The translations under genes and the position numbers were made by a program. Below, piece by piece: positions 1 through 11,959 of a DNA stretch of 64,000 nt. How positions within the stretch are numbered: the stretch's first letter is position 1; each line of letters begins with the position of its first letter. A model generated the notes under the pieces. It saw nothing but the letters and a program-made list of their open reading frames with translations. It had not been told where the DNA came from and did no database searches. The stretch is from Chlorophyllum brunneum (lineage: Eukaryota; Basidiomycota; Agaricomycetes; Agaricales; Agaricaceae): the NCBI GenBank assembly GCA_963576785.1, contig OY756141.1:620001-684000 (forward strand). The letters run 5' to 3'.

Positions 1-3000
1 GGACCCTTTGGCAAGTGATCCCTTGTGGGGTGGTGACGATGGCGATAAACCTCGCCCAGAGGAACTCAAGACCTTCTGGTGGGAGCCGTTCTGGATTTCA
101 ACGACTTTCTGGGATAAGCAGATGGACCTACCATTTAGGCAAGATCGGTACGGTTACATTCCATATCGCCTTATGTTCGCTACTTACATAAGGCTGTAGA
201 TTCGTTGCGAGGGCGAAGATGCACGAGATTCAAATGCTTGGCCTCCTTGAAGCTGATGTCCTGTCGAGTATTGAAGTTCCGTACCTACAAGATAGGTCGA
301 ATACAGGGTTGACCATCAGGACCATGGACGAGGAAGGACAATCGCCATTGAATAAACCTGATGCAGATAAATTTGACATGGATATCTTTTCCATGCGCAC
401 CAATTATGTTGTTCCCCCGACTACCAAACCCCCGCCAGTGCCGCCTTCGCGACTTTCCGAAAAGAGGAATCGTCCCCTACAGAGTTCCACCACGATCACC
501 ACTATCGAGGAGAGTCCGAGGCGTATTATACGGGAGCTTCCAGATGAAACCTCAACGAGTAACACGCTTACACCAACAGCATCAGGTCTCAGTACCTCTC
601 CCTCACAAGCTTCGATCCATTCCGTACGTTCGACGTTATCCAAGTTCTCTAATGCGCCCACAACTTCCAATCAAGCAAAATCGAGCCTAGCCTCAAAGCT
701 TACACCCTCGTGGCTGTTTAATTCGTTCCGTAGTGGGCCAAGCGAACCACAAACGACCCAAGTGTCTGCATCAGCCTCCCCTGGCACTGCAATGACCGTT
801 ACTGCACCAACTGCGTCCCTCGTACCCGTTCCTCCAAAAGCATCTACCACTATCGCCGCAGCTCCTGGAACTCCGGTGCAACCGGTTGCAATAAAGCCGA
901 TCCCGGCGAAGACGGTTCTGAGCCGGACATTCGAGGAAGAGACTGTCGTCCCTCATCGAGCGCCATTTCGAAGGTCACCTCTGAACACCCCTCCATGTGA
1001 GGAGATCCTTTCAACCAAACGTCGTAGTGCAGCAAGCATACTCGGACAGTCCTATACCTCTTCGTCTCCGCGCTCTTTGTCAAATCCTCTACAACCTGAA
1101 ACATCCGTATCTTATGCCCAAGAGTCTCTCGCGCGTCGGTGGGAACACCTGCTACCTGAGGCCACGCATAAGCACGATATCAAGTGGAGAGCTTTGATAA
1201 CCCCACCTTGTCTCCCTTTAACTATGGAATATCTCCCGTCCAATGCCGAGCTAGACTCCTGCTACGACAACTACTACTACGACTTTGTCATCGACCCTAA
1301 GGAAATGCGCTCGTTCCTTGTTAAGCCGCCCCAGCCCAAAGGTTCTCCCGAAGAGATCCGCCGAGCCTGGGCGCTCGTTGTCATGCGTGGCATGGCAGCC
1401 GTCCGAATCGCTCAAGGGTTCCAGTTTATCTTACGCCCTTCGGCTTCCAGAAGCCAGCAGAAATCACAAGCTCACGAAGAAAAGACGGGCTTACGGAAGA
1501 GCAAGTTTTTAACAAATGACGAATCTGGCCCGAAAGCTACGGGACCTGCTGATGTGTTACAGTCACCTCTTGAACCAGTGTACCTCAGTATGACGAATGA
1601 GATTCACAGAATCTCGTACACCGGCGATTCAATTCAGGTGCGACGATATGTGAGGAGGCTTCTACCAGTGAGGGTGATGGAGTATGAATGTTTCATTTGG
1701 CCCAAGCTTGGAGGTAAAGTAGCGGTTGTTGCTGTTCATTCCCGGTACACTGACGTCAAGGTTCAGGAGGATATACTTCACACCAAACGACCTTTTCTTC
1801 ATACGGACTCGAGAATTACGGCTGGAACAGACTTGACATGCTAGTCGCAGGCTATGAACACAACTTTAACGAATCCCTCCGATACTGGCGAACGCGTTTC
1901 ATCGTTGTCCCAACAAAAGAACCTCCGACAATAAATACGGGGCCTAGCGGTGAACGCCTGAACGATGAGGAAATTCGAATCCTCGGTATAGAAAAACTCG
2001 CGGAAGTATTCACAAAGCTCCGGTGGCAACCTGCAGATGAACGTCATCCTGCACCTCCTGTTCGCTTCCTCCCCACCACACTTGATCCGGTTGCTTGTGT
2101 TCTTGATGAGTCCCTCATGGACCAACTAGATCAAATACATGCTCAAGGACCACTGAAGAAGAAGATAAAGAGTGAAAGGGAGATTTCTGAGAGCCCGCTG
2201 TCTGCAATTGTGAAAGCTATGAAGGAGGAGGACGGGGTGCCTATTAAGTACTATCGGTGGCATCGATCCCAATATCCGAATTCGTTTACCGGCTTTGACT
2301 TTGTGTCGTGGTTGGTAAGAGAGTTTAGTGACGTATCATCGAGGGCGCAGGCCGTGGAGTGGGGTGTTAAATTGTTGGATCAAGGTTTATTTGAGCACTG
2401 CCGAGGGCATCACGGGTTCTTGGATGGGTGAGTCGTTCGATACTTGACTAGGTTTTGTTCTTATGATCTGGTTCTTGTGGTAGCCACTACTACTATCGCA
2501 TTAAGGGCGAGTACTCTGTGCCGATGACGCCCAAGGGTGGCTGGTTCAGGAGGTATACGAGTGAAGAATCGACACCTCGGCCATCGGGCGGTCTACAGCG
2601 TAATAGAAGCGTGTCCAACAGAAAACCCACAAGGAGGCGATTGATCCTCAGCCAGACCATGGTCATCGACATCGATTCAAGCAAAGTAAGCCCTTACGTT
2701 CATGAAGTTCGTAAACCCTCACCGAGATTAAACCAGAAAAGCGACCAAGCAGAACCGGTCCTTCTTCATCATGACATCATTCACAACCCAGCAACAGTCT
2801 TCCACTTCGAACTTCAATGGATTGGCACTACTGCTCGATGCATCGAGGATCAACTTAAGGCGTGGAACAGAGCAATTGATCGCTATGGGCTCAAGCTCGT
2901 CGAGGCTTACGTTACGCAAATCAGTGAAATCAACTCCCGGAACGCTTTCCAATCTTGTTTCCCTATCCGTTTGGCGGTTCCCCCACCCGAGATTCCCAAC

Positions 3001-3423
3001 ATGGAGGCTCGCCTACCGGAGTATACCCAAACATCCAAATATTTCGAATACGCACTGCTTCGTAGATTCGATTTCATAGTGGACGTGGAGGCAGCTGATC
3101 TATACCCGGAGAATGTGGACATTGTCTACTCGTATAGGCGTCTGCCGTACGAGTATTCACAGTTTGTCCATCGGTCTGGTGCGGTGTTCGTCCAGGTTAT
3201 TGGTGGCTCTGAAGGGTTCCTGTTCTGCACGAATCGGCTCATGGGGAGGTTGGCTCCCAAGCTCAAGAATAAGAAGGAATCAAAACCGGTAAATGTCGCA
3301 GATGACCTTAGGGATCAGTTGAACCGGTTTTGTTCGGATCCTGCGACGTTGAATGCATTCTATGAGGAAGAGATTGCGTTGTTAAACCACGTACCTGATG
3401 ATCCTCCGCCTCTAGCTATTTAG
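1..3423 (+). CDS. iml1: IML1/DEPDC5-like SEACIT (GATOR1) subunit, 3' part
   Basis: The 5' end lies outside the window; about 1,080 C-terminal residues are present. In yeast Iml1 with Npr2 and Npr3 forms the GTPase-activating complex that silences TORC1 on the vacuole when amino acids are scarce. Visible exons are about 1-147, 200-1713, 1767-2431 and a last exon from about 2485. The intron at 1714-1766 restores the family motif ENYGWNRLDMLVAGYEHNF, which is otherwise split between frames. A long Ser/Thr/Pro-rich linker (about 400-1100) precedes a DEP domain near 2230-2510 (YRWHRSQYPNSFTGFDFVSW, then HYYYRIKGEYS after an intron). The C-terminal domain ends at TAG 3421-3423. No breaks were seen in the visible part. 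The family call is firm; exact splice sites are inferred. Confidence 0.93.
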
Positions 3424-3583
3424 TTGTTGTTACTGTTTTCCACAATCTGTACACATATCGCATTTGACCATCTTAATCGTTCCGGAGGTATGGTGCTTCC
3501 AGGGTAACATTCAGGCATCAACACGGGTCACGTTACTAGCTGGCATTAATGGGCGTCCAATACATAACTGTTGTTGCGCGACG

Positions 3584-4847
3584 ATGGCAATGCCAGCACT
3601 TCAACCACTCTTCCCTCAACGAGTGCCTCTTCCTCCAAATCCCTTCGACCCAACGAGCGATAGATGGAACTACGACGCATACGATCATTGTCACCAGAAT
3701 GAAGTTGATGCGGGGACGGACGAAAAGCGTGTCATGTATGCCCGTTGTCTGGGATATCTAATGCTACACGCTCCCAATGCAATGCTCTCGATATAATCGT
3801 CGAAGAGGTCCTCCAATGCACGACCGACCGTCATGCAATGGACAGTCTGGCGAAATTCTACATTGATCACTTGTTTCGTTTATGTGAGTTGGTTTGTGGC
3901 GTCTATTACCGCGGTTTTCATTCATGTTGTTATTTAGTTCGACAGGATAAAGGACATACGCCCGCACCATCGGAACATCCTAGCCGCACTTCCTCCGAAA
4001 TTTATAGGTCGGTAGCGGTTGATCTAGTACCAAAGGACCATTCGGAGGCGAAAAAGGCTGTGAGTTCATTCATTACCGATGTCAAAGTGTCCAAAGAGTA
4101 ATGGTTCTCAAAGGCTTTGAAACGGGACGGTTATCGCTGTATGGTCACTCGTCTATTCGATGGGGTTACTGATACCATGACGGATGAGGAGCGAACTGCG
4201 TTCGACATACTTGACATGAAAGCAATCACGTTTACTAATTTCTGCTATATCTTCCCTCCTTTACTTGGCTGGTATCCCAAGGATAATCTTCCCAGGGTTT
4301 TGCCGCGCCTTCTAGCATGTAATTTCAGCTACTGATGAATTTTTGTATAGCACAGTGGTCTGGACATGTGCGGAATATCCTTAATAGCCTCGGTGGGATA
4401 GATGTTCTGGCAGAACTCGATGGGGACAAGATCCACAGGTTATCTAATGGATTAATCCTTGATACTATCCTGCATTCCGCGTTCGACAATCTGGAATTGT
4501 GGTTTGAGGAGGTACCGGTGAGCAGTCTCCGCATTATCCCAACCCGTCTAACTTATCTGATTCAGAACCAACCTAACACCTATACTATATGTGCTTCGAA
4601 CCCAAATCTGGGGGTTCTTATATGGCTTCCACACCCTCTTGTCATTACGTTCACCACAACCACCGATTTGGAGTTACCAAACCCGAAATACCTCAAGTTA
4701 CATGCAGCGGTTTGTCGAGTGGCGCATATGTCGGGTGTTGCTGCGTATCTGGATTTACAAGATCGTGAAGTGGAGGAAAAGACAGTGTTGGATTATGATG
4801 GCTCCTCGATGGACCTTTTGGCGTCTCGGCTCCAGGGATTATGTTAG
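3584..4847 (+). pseudogene. HNH-nuclease-like protein of mushroom type, broken
   Basis: The reading resembles the HNH-endonuclease-like proteins common in Agaricomycetes: an N-terminal region with YDHCH, then KGHTPAPSEHPSRTSSE, then the core ALKRDGYRCMVT, IFPP and a later LILDTILHSAFDNLELWFE and NTYTICASN. It is damaged in three ways. The frame changes between LHAPNA and ALDIIVEEVLQ near 3770. An in-frame TAA at 4099-4101 falls directly before the RDGYRC core. The HIFP motif expected of the family reads YIFP, so a putative catalytic or metal-binding histidine is gone. Introns appear at about 3882-3938 and in the 4290s-4350. It follows IML1 by only about 160 bases on the same strand. The physiological role of this family is not known to me; calling it a nuclease is by family resemblance only. 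Confidence 0.6.
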
Positions 4848-5614
4848 AAACTTGGATACCCTGGTGACTCGTGAATAATACATCATGATTGAAAATAGAA
4901 AGATTGAATGCAGCCATTATGCGGTCCGCTAGTGGAAGAGTGTTCTATATATAAGAAAGGACCCTGTGTGAATTTGAGTAGCTGCTATTTTTATTGATTT
5001 CCTCGGCCACGCTACATTGTCAAGCAGTGTCAGGTGCAGTGCCACTTTGTAATGCCGGACACGTCCTTGACCGGCTCGTCATCCTTTCCACTTTCCTGTG
5101 ACTTGGATGGAAGCTCCGGACGATGAGCGATTAGTCTTTGACGCCTCCATTAACGTCACTGCCCATTCCCACCAGAAGCATTACTACTGTGTACACCATT
5201 CCAATCCAACGATCAAAATGATTCCGCATTCCATTTCTCCTGTCCACACTCGTGCACACCCTCGATCGTACGATTGTACCCCCCCCTACAGGAGTCTTTG
5301 CTGCGGACGAGGATCGAACAACTTTCCAACTCCTGACTGGACAATTACACTGACCACGGATCAACTGGTTGTCCGATAGGGGTTTTGGCTTCAGCTTCAG
5401 CTTCCAATGGCATGGTCCTGGAACTGGGTCTAATGAGGTTCGGGCGCACGGCCACATCCAGATCCGGCAAGTAATGCATACCCGTTCCGGTGTTCTAAGA
5501 TCGGTGGCCCTATCTATACCCGACATCCACCCGAAAGAGTGGCTAGAATAAATACTTTGTCACTCCAAAAGCGCTGATTATTTTCGTCCCCACGCTTCTC
5601 TGTTTCTCTCCACG
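4848..5614. other. Intergenic, no gene seen
   Basis: The stretch between the broken HNH gene and the MYND-finger gene has open frames on both strands at about 5100-5550, but they overlap each other, lack splice-linked partners and show no recognisable motif. A TATATATAAG run lies near 4946. The last part presumably holds the promoter of the gene starting at 5615. Confidence 0.5.
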
Positions 5615-6523
5615 ATGAGTATATCGCCAGTTGACGAACAGTGTTTTTCGCCTCTTTCTGAATTCAGTTCAACGTCTACTCGTTGTTCGAGTCCAATGCA
5701 GGTGAATGCGTTATAATGTCCTTTTTTCGAACTCGGGGCTAACTATTTTACTTGTCGTGTGACCTCCAAACAGATTGACTCGCCTTGCTCTATTGCATCT
5801 CCTATTCCTTACGAGCATACACCAAAACGAGTTTCGAGGATGCACACTCTACCTCGTCATTGTCGACGTACCAATGGCAGCACTGCTTCACTCTTCTCAA
5901 TATCATCCACAACATCCTCCACTTTTGACTTTTACCATCGTTTAACACCCAAAGCTCTACCTACCATCACTACAACCGTCTCCAACCCCTCTTCCACTCC
6001 AGGTCGGACAGTATCTGGATCGTTCGTGCCTAGTCCTCGTGTCTCAGCTCTAAGACTAGAAGAGTTGATGAATTCGTATACAAGTGATAGTGAAGAAGAA
6101 CTAGATGAATATAGTGCACCACGAGGTCGACTGCGGTACTCCAAACATCCTCTCCTATCATCCCAAACCAAACGTTTCGTATCCTCCATCACTCGAAGTT
6201 TATCAATATCTTCTTCTCGTACCACATCACCTTCACCACCACCAACACGGTCCACTACTCGCCCACCACGAAACTTAACAACACCAATACCCTCCAAACA
6301 TCGACTCTCGTACTCCCATGCACCGAAATCAAATCTCGGCTTGACTACAGACATGCATCCAGTTTTGGCTAGATTAGAAAGAGAATCAAAGTTTTGTGAA
6401 GCAATTGTTACGTGTTCGAGTTGTGGAAAGACAGGGAGGGGGTATCCTCGTTGTGGACGTTGTGGTGAGATGTGGTGCTCGAGGGAATGTCGTGTTGGAA
6501 ATGGTGGGAAACACGTTTGTTAG
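5615..6523 (+). CDS. Small MYND-type zinc-finger protein
   Basis: Two exons, 5615-5701 and 5774-6523, give a 278-residue protein; the intron (GTGAATG...AAACAG) is in phase 0. The first 200 residues are Ser/Thr/Pro-rich and probably disordered, with an acidic patch (YTSDSEEELDEY). The last 40 residues form a MYND-like finger with spacing C-x2-C-x9-C-x2-C-x4-C-x3-C-x7-H-x-C, ending at the stop codon. Classical MYND has H-x3-C at the end, so this one is slightly short. MYND fingers bind short proline-containing peptides in partner proteins, which suggests an adaptor role. The specific protein is not recognised. It faces naa20, with convergent stops about 310 bases apart. Confidence 0.75.
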
Positions 6524-6834
6524 AAGTGTTGGTTGCTTAGAATGTTGATGTTTTTTTCTATGGAAATTTACTCGGATGGTATCAACTCGTCTTAGATATA
6601 GTAGTTGAATCAAGGGCTTGTAGAAATTGGCTGGACCCTAAGGTTTTTGCAAATCATGACGTCAACGCCACTGTGTACCGGGTGGGTCAAGGAAACGGGC
6701 ACGGAACCCAAAACCAGGCTTCGAACACGAGGCCTGTCCACTCCTGAACCCGAGATCGCACACAACTGACCCTGTCAGCCCGGATCTTCGACATCTAGAC
6801 TGTATTGCCCGCGTCATACTGTAGCTAGCATAGT

Positions 6835-7597
6835 TCACGACACATCATGAGCACTAACAATCATATCCCTTCCATTCGACCTCACAGAACGTCGATTCGG
6901 ATCCCTCGAAAGCGGTTTCCTCATATCTACAAAAAAAAAAAACCCATCAAATCCCACTCCCCCTCCCAAAAAAAGTACTCACCAAAAGCATCCTCATCAT
7001 CCCTCCCCCCCCTCCCCACCCCCAAACTCCCATAATACTCCCTAACCCTCCTATAAACACTATACCCCATCCCCTCATACATCTCAATCGCAATCCTATT
7101 CGCACACCTCACATACAAATCCACAAAAAACCCTTTATAGATTTCATCCGAAACCATTTCTAATAGATTCATCATTTTGCGAGCGAGGCTTAGACGACGG
7201 TATTCTGGTGCGACTGTGATGGCTGTTACGTGCCCGTGCCATTCTGGACCTGCGCCTTCGGCTTTTCCGAGAACTGTAGGGGGGAAGGTGTGAGATTTGG
7301 GGAAGGGAGAGGGGGGGAAGGAGGTTACCGTAACCCATCATACGACCGTTAGGTGCTTCTTGTACGCAACACAGGTCAGGCCAACGTGAGAGATAGTTGA
7401 GGTAAAACCCAATTCCATACTACCATCATCTTTTTCAGTATAAACGTCGCATAAAGAACACACGTAACTCACAGTTTCCGTCCATATGTCCATGTTGCTT
7501 CGTGCTCGTCAGCAGGGAATAAGAGTAGATGCAGGAACACTCACATATTGTTGAACTTGAACATATCAGAAGCCTTGAACGGTCGTAGAACACTCAT
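6835..7597 (-). CDS. naa20: NatB N-terminal acetyltransferase, catalytic subunit
   Basis: The product is the catalytic subunit of NatB (yeast Nat3), which acetylates nascent proteins beginning Met-Asp/Glu/Asn/Gln at the ribosome together with Mdm20/Naa25. Reading on the minus strand, exon 1 (7597-7545) gives MSVLRPFKASDMFKFNN, followed by INMDIWTET, YGIGFYLNYLSRWPDLCCVQ, and VLGKAEGAGPEWHGHVTAIT. VAPEYRRLSLARKMM carries the RRxxLA acetyl-CoA loop of GNAT enzymes. FFVDLYVRCANRIAIEMYE and GYSVYRRVREYYG are hallmark Naa20 stretches. The last exon begins DMRKPLSRDPNRRSVR and ends at TGA 6837-6835. Four short introns were placed by frame. All family motifs are present, so it should be functional. 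It is followed upstream on the same strand by the trf4-like gene, 166 bases away. Confidence 0.92.
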
Positions 7598-7763
7598 GAT
7601 GGTGAGGAGGACAAGTTGTGGTGGATGTCGGAAGCCAAAATGAAATTTCATCCACATGCTTCCGGTCCGGATCAATTCCCTCGGACCGTGCCTACTCGCA
7701 AACACACCCACGTAAAAATGCATTCATGCACATATGAACACAATACTGTAACAACAAACACAT

Positions 7764-10241
7764 CTAATCACCATCGCTGACATCCTCTCCCAGTCCACCA
7801 CGTTTCGAAAGCCAATAATCCCTCTTCCTCTCCATATCCACAGTCGACAATCCCTTACCATCCTTCACATCACCACCAACATGATACGCTCTCACCTCAG
7901 CCTCATCCATATCACTCCCAGAATCTTCATCAATAAACACAGCATGCTTGTCCACCTCCTTATCTCTCCGTCTCCTCTTCCTCGGTGGCTGCTTCCCAAT
8001 ATCATATTTCCCGCTCTCCTCCGCATCGTCGTCATTCCTACGTGTATCATAAGATACACTCGTATCTCCGCCTTCCAGATCTTGCCATGGAGAATACTTT
8101 TCTTTCCTTGGTGTCGGGCTCGGGGATCTAGTCCGTTCCCGTCCCCGCCGACGCTCACGTTTGGGCTCGGGAGGTTGTTTGTCTACGATAATCCGTGCTT
8201 TCGGTTTAACTTGCAGAATATTGTGCAGAATCCGTTTGTCATAGACTTCTTTAACAAGTCGCCGATGGTTGATTGTCTGTTACGAGACTGAGTTACATGC
8301 GCTTTGACCTGAGCACAAACGAACCTCTTGCGTAACACCCATAACACTCGACAAGATACTCATATCCTCCGGATGAAACTCCCTCCTCAGCTGAAAATTC
8401 CGTTTTTGTCGTTTCGCATTGATGGCGGCAGCGCGGAGGTACGCAGTCGAAGTTAAAATTCCATGAGCACCAGCAAGCGTGGTGCGAACTTTCCCAAACC
8501 CAAACGAACCGCTTGAGATATCATTGCCTACGACAACCCATCAGCGACTACAGTCCCAGTACAAACGAACAAAACACGCACCGGGATCCACAGGGTCCTC
8601 GATCGACAACAGACCCCTCTTATCATAATTATACCATCCCCTCATCCGCTTATTGAAATACGTTCCACCTTCACGGACCGATATCCCCACTTCATCAAAA
8701 TTAAAGTGACGCCCGTAGAGCTCAAAGAACTCCATGACCAACACTCCAAGGTTCTCCTCCGGATCAATTTCTCCTCTCCGAATCTTCGGATGCATCTGGA
8801 GAAAACTAACCGCCAGACAGACAATACTATAACTCCCCAATCCACCCGTAAAGACTTCGTTCATACTCCGTTGACTAAGAAACAACTTCGTGATGAGTAC
8901 GAGGCTGCGTAGTGCCATTCCGCCTTTTGTCATGGATTGTAGGAAACCTTTGATGACCCGACCGCCAACAACACCGTTCGTTTGGTTTATGCTGATATCG
9001 ACGTTGAACCGACCGTGTGTAGTTATGAATTTGATGATAGGTACTTTTGCTTTGGCGATAACCGTGACGTTGGAAGTTATCCCTGCTCTTCTTAGGACGG
9101 CAGCGAGGGAGTGAAGGACGGAGACTTTGTTGCTGTATGCCATCGAATCAGACACGATGACCAGGTCTATATCACTACAAAAAGAGCACCCGTCAATATA
9201 GTCAAGTAGAATATAGATGTATGCGCACCCAGAAGGGAGATACAGCTTGGTTTCATAACTCCCAAACGGCAAAACCTTTGCATCCGGGAAGGAAGTCATA
9301 ACCGCCTTGGAGATAATCGTAACCGTCAACTCGCGAACCTCATCCTCCACAGGCGTAGGAGACATCCACTTCGTAAACGCTTCCACTTCTTTATGCAACC
9401 TAACACGCCATTCAACAAACATTAAAAAAAGCAGTTGGCAGACGACTTACATCTCAGAAACATTCTTACATTCATCCCAATCAATATCATACACCCAAGG
9501 CGCCTTCCTCGCCGCTGCATCCATCCTCTGCTTCTTATTCACATACCCATCATCCAAATCCATCGCAAAATCGTGTTTCCTCTTCCTAGTATCATCGCGC
9601 TCCCGATCCCACTCCCTACTCCTCTCCCTCTCTCTAGGCTTTCCACGATCCCATTCCCGTTCACTCGCGAGCGGTAACTGTGACGTTGCACGCACAGGTT
9701 CCTTTCCTCTAGCTTTTTCACTCTTCATCTCTATATCACCTTGTCTCTTCGCGTCCTTTGACTCATCCTCAGAAGATACCAACGCGATGTAGTCTTCGAC
9801 GAATCCTACGGATTGAGAACTAGTATTGCTCGTTTGTTGCGATAACGTCGATGAGGATGGTGGTGAAGAAGGACCAGGCATGGTAAATGTTGAAGTAGAA
9901 GCAAGAGGCAAAGTCGACGGTCCCGCCACAGCTTCTTCCTCCAGAGAATTTTGATTTCTTGGTGTTGTAACATCTCCCATGGTGGGCGTCTGGGCGCCGG
10001 AACCCGAAGAGCCATTTTTCAACGACAATTTTCTCTTCCTCTTTTTCTTTTTGTTGTTGTTGTTGGTTTGGATAGGTGTAGGTGATAGTGGTGCGAGTCT
10101 ATCTCTAAGACTAGGCGGGCTTGTCATTAGATATGGATATGTCGGGCCTGGGGGTATAGATTGGGTATGTGGAGTGGATGTGAGTGGTTGACGCTTGCCC
10201 ATCATTTTCTGGTCATTTCTGGTCATGCTATTTTTGGACAT
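7764..10241 (-). CDS. trf4: Trf4/PAPD5-type non-canonical poly(A) polymerase
   Basis: This is the catalytic subunit type of TRAMP, which adds short A-tails to aberrant nuclear RNAs and so directs them to the exosome (Trf4/Trf5; Cid14 in fission yeast). The first exon (10241 to about 9450) is a long basic, Ser/Pro-rich disordered region with poly-Lys/Arg signals. After an intron ending at the Met codon, HKEVEAFTKWMSPTP begins the nucleotidyltransferase fold. FGSYETKLYLPSG-DIDLV joins across an intron at about 9173-9231 and holds the GS and DxD catalytic motif; FNVDISIN supplies the third acidic residue. The PAP-associated domain follows (GGLGSYSIVCLAVSFLQMHP, then NDISSGSFGFGKVRTTLAGA after an intron). 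The C-terminal tail is basic (RKRRRDKE) and acidic. Stop at 7766-7764. Complete. Confidence 0.92.
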
Positions 10242-10474
10242 TGTCTACCACTACCCATATACATATAAGAACATCCACGCAGGGTGGCATATCCAGATCC
10301 AAAGCTGGGTAATAATCGAAACGAGCGATGGTATAGTTAAACATGGCTAGGGAAACATAGATAGTAGATACACTTATACAATCTTCTCTATCAAAGTCGA
10401 TTCCCTCAAGAGTGACCACAGAACCGCGACGACCCCTGCATCGGTGAATATAATACGTGGTATTCCGATACTCA

Positions 10475-11959
10475 TTAGAACGCATGGCCCTTTTCTGGTT
10501 CGGAATCTCGCGACGTTGACTTCTAAAAGAGACATCAGCATTGCATTTCATGCATACAGGAAATTTTACTCACAGTCGGTGAAACAGACTCAACCTCAAC
10601 ATCCACGACTTTATGCACAGTAATACCACCAATATCATGATGTGGATAATGATGATGACTGGCATATTGGTTTTTATATGTTCCAAGTGGGATGTCATTC
10701 GTCATGACAAGATGTGACGATGTACCCTGGGTCAGATTAATACGAGGATTACCCAGACGATTAAGTCCAGTGTCGCTGAGAGCCCGATGCCCTGAGGTGG
10801 TAGCGGGACTTGTACTACCAGAGAATGCATCGTACAGAATGAAGACGTTGCGGAAGACTGTGGTAGCCGCGATAGAAGAGACAACGAGAGCGAATGGGAG
10901 AGCCATGATGTTCATTACTGGATTCAAGGCAAGGCACGCCATGATCATTTGTACAAGGTTAGCTCCAAAGGCGGCACAGAAATAGAGCTGTAGGTGCATA
11001 GATCAGATGATGTAGACTCCTGAAGTATGGATCGACGCACAATTCCATCACGTAACAATAAAGCAGCCAAGCCACTGGACCTGCGGTTATTCGCCAATCG
11101 GAATGCACAAAGTACGAGGATGATAAGATCGAATGCCATCGCTAGTTGTCAAAGTTTTATTACGGCGATGCTCGGTCAGGGACAGCGTAACTTACTATAG
11201 GCAAAAACCGTGACAAGTAAGGGACGTGGTGCAGTGGAGATGACCGCGCACACTTTGCGCGTGGGATCCCATCGGGCGACAGAATAACGGAACGCTTATA
11301 GGATATTTGCAATGAGCGACAAGAATTGTTGGATGATGATCCGGGCTTACTCTGGCACCAAACAGCGATTTGTCCGCAGAATAAAGTACCCAGACCAATA
11401 GTAATCTTCATATCCTGATGCCATACAGCTCGCGTACGAAGTACAAGGATGATTGACGAGCAGCACGTTCCAACCGCATCAGCCACTACAAATATCAATT
11501 AACGGGCTGGACGCAATCACAACGCAATCACCCAACCTTTGGCAATCCATGTTACTTGTTGACACGGAATTTCTTCAATAGCATTCAAGTTGACTGCCAT
11601 CGAAAAAATATGTAGCACCATACAAATCCTCACAACAAAATACAAAACCTAACCAGAATTACACATGAATTTCTCAACTCTGCAAATGAAAAAGTACAGT
11701 ACTGACCATGGGCCACCTCCATTGCCTTTTACCCCTCACGATCGAAAAGTCGAAGCCCAGGGTGCCTATGATATCCCAAGCGGCCACACCACAAAGCGCT
11801 AAGATGAAAGCGGCATATACTCCTGTTGTGGAGCGGTTGTCATCGTCAGTTACGCGACTATTGCATGGTGCGGCCCTTCGCAACCACGCTGATAACAATA
11901 AAAAGGTACTCACGACTATCACGTACAATCTCAACGGGACTAAGCCAGTCCTTGCCCAT
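10475..11959 (-). CDS. Multi-pass membrane protein of a mushroom-expanded family
   Basis: About seven short exons splice into a polytopic protein. It starts MGKDWLSPVEIVRDS at 11959-11957. The order of hydrophobic segments is GVYAAFILALCGVAAWDIIGT, then GKRQWRWPM, then VLYFVVRICMVLHIFSMAVNL, VVADAVGTCCSSIILVLRT, ITIGLGTLFCGQIAVW, TMAFDLIILVLCAFRL and LCAAFGANLVQMIMACLALNP with MNIMALPFALVVSSIA. This gives about seven membrane spans. The cytoplasmic-type tail is His/Ser-rich and probably ends at TAA 10477-10475 after a last intron. I know this layout from uncharacterised proteins of Agaricomycetes; their ligand or role is unknown to me. It sits 233 bases upstream of the trf4-like gene on the same strand with no evident functional link. 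Splice sites in the middle exons are approximate. Confidence 0.75.

Noticed and set aside
1700..1850. Frameshift in IML1 before the YGWNRLDM motif
   Set aside because: The intron at 1714-1766 joins GGA codon halves and gives the normal family sequence.
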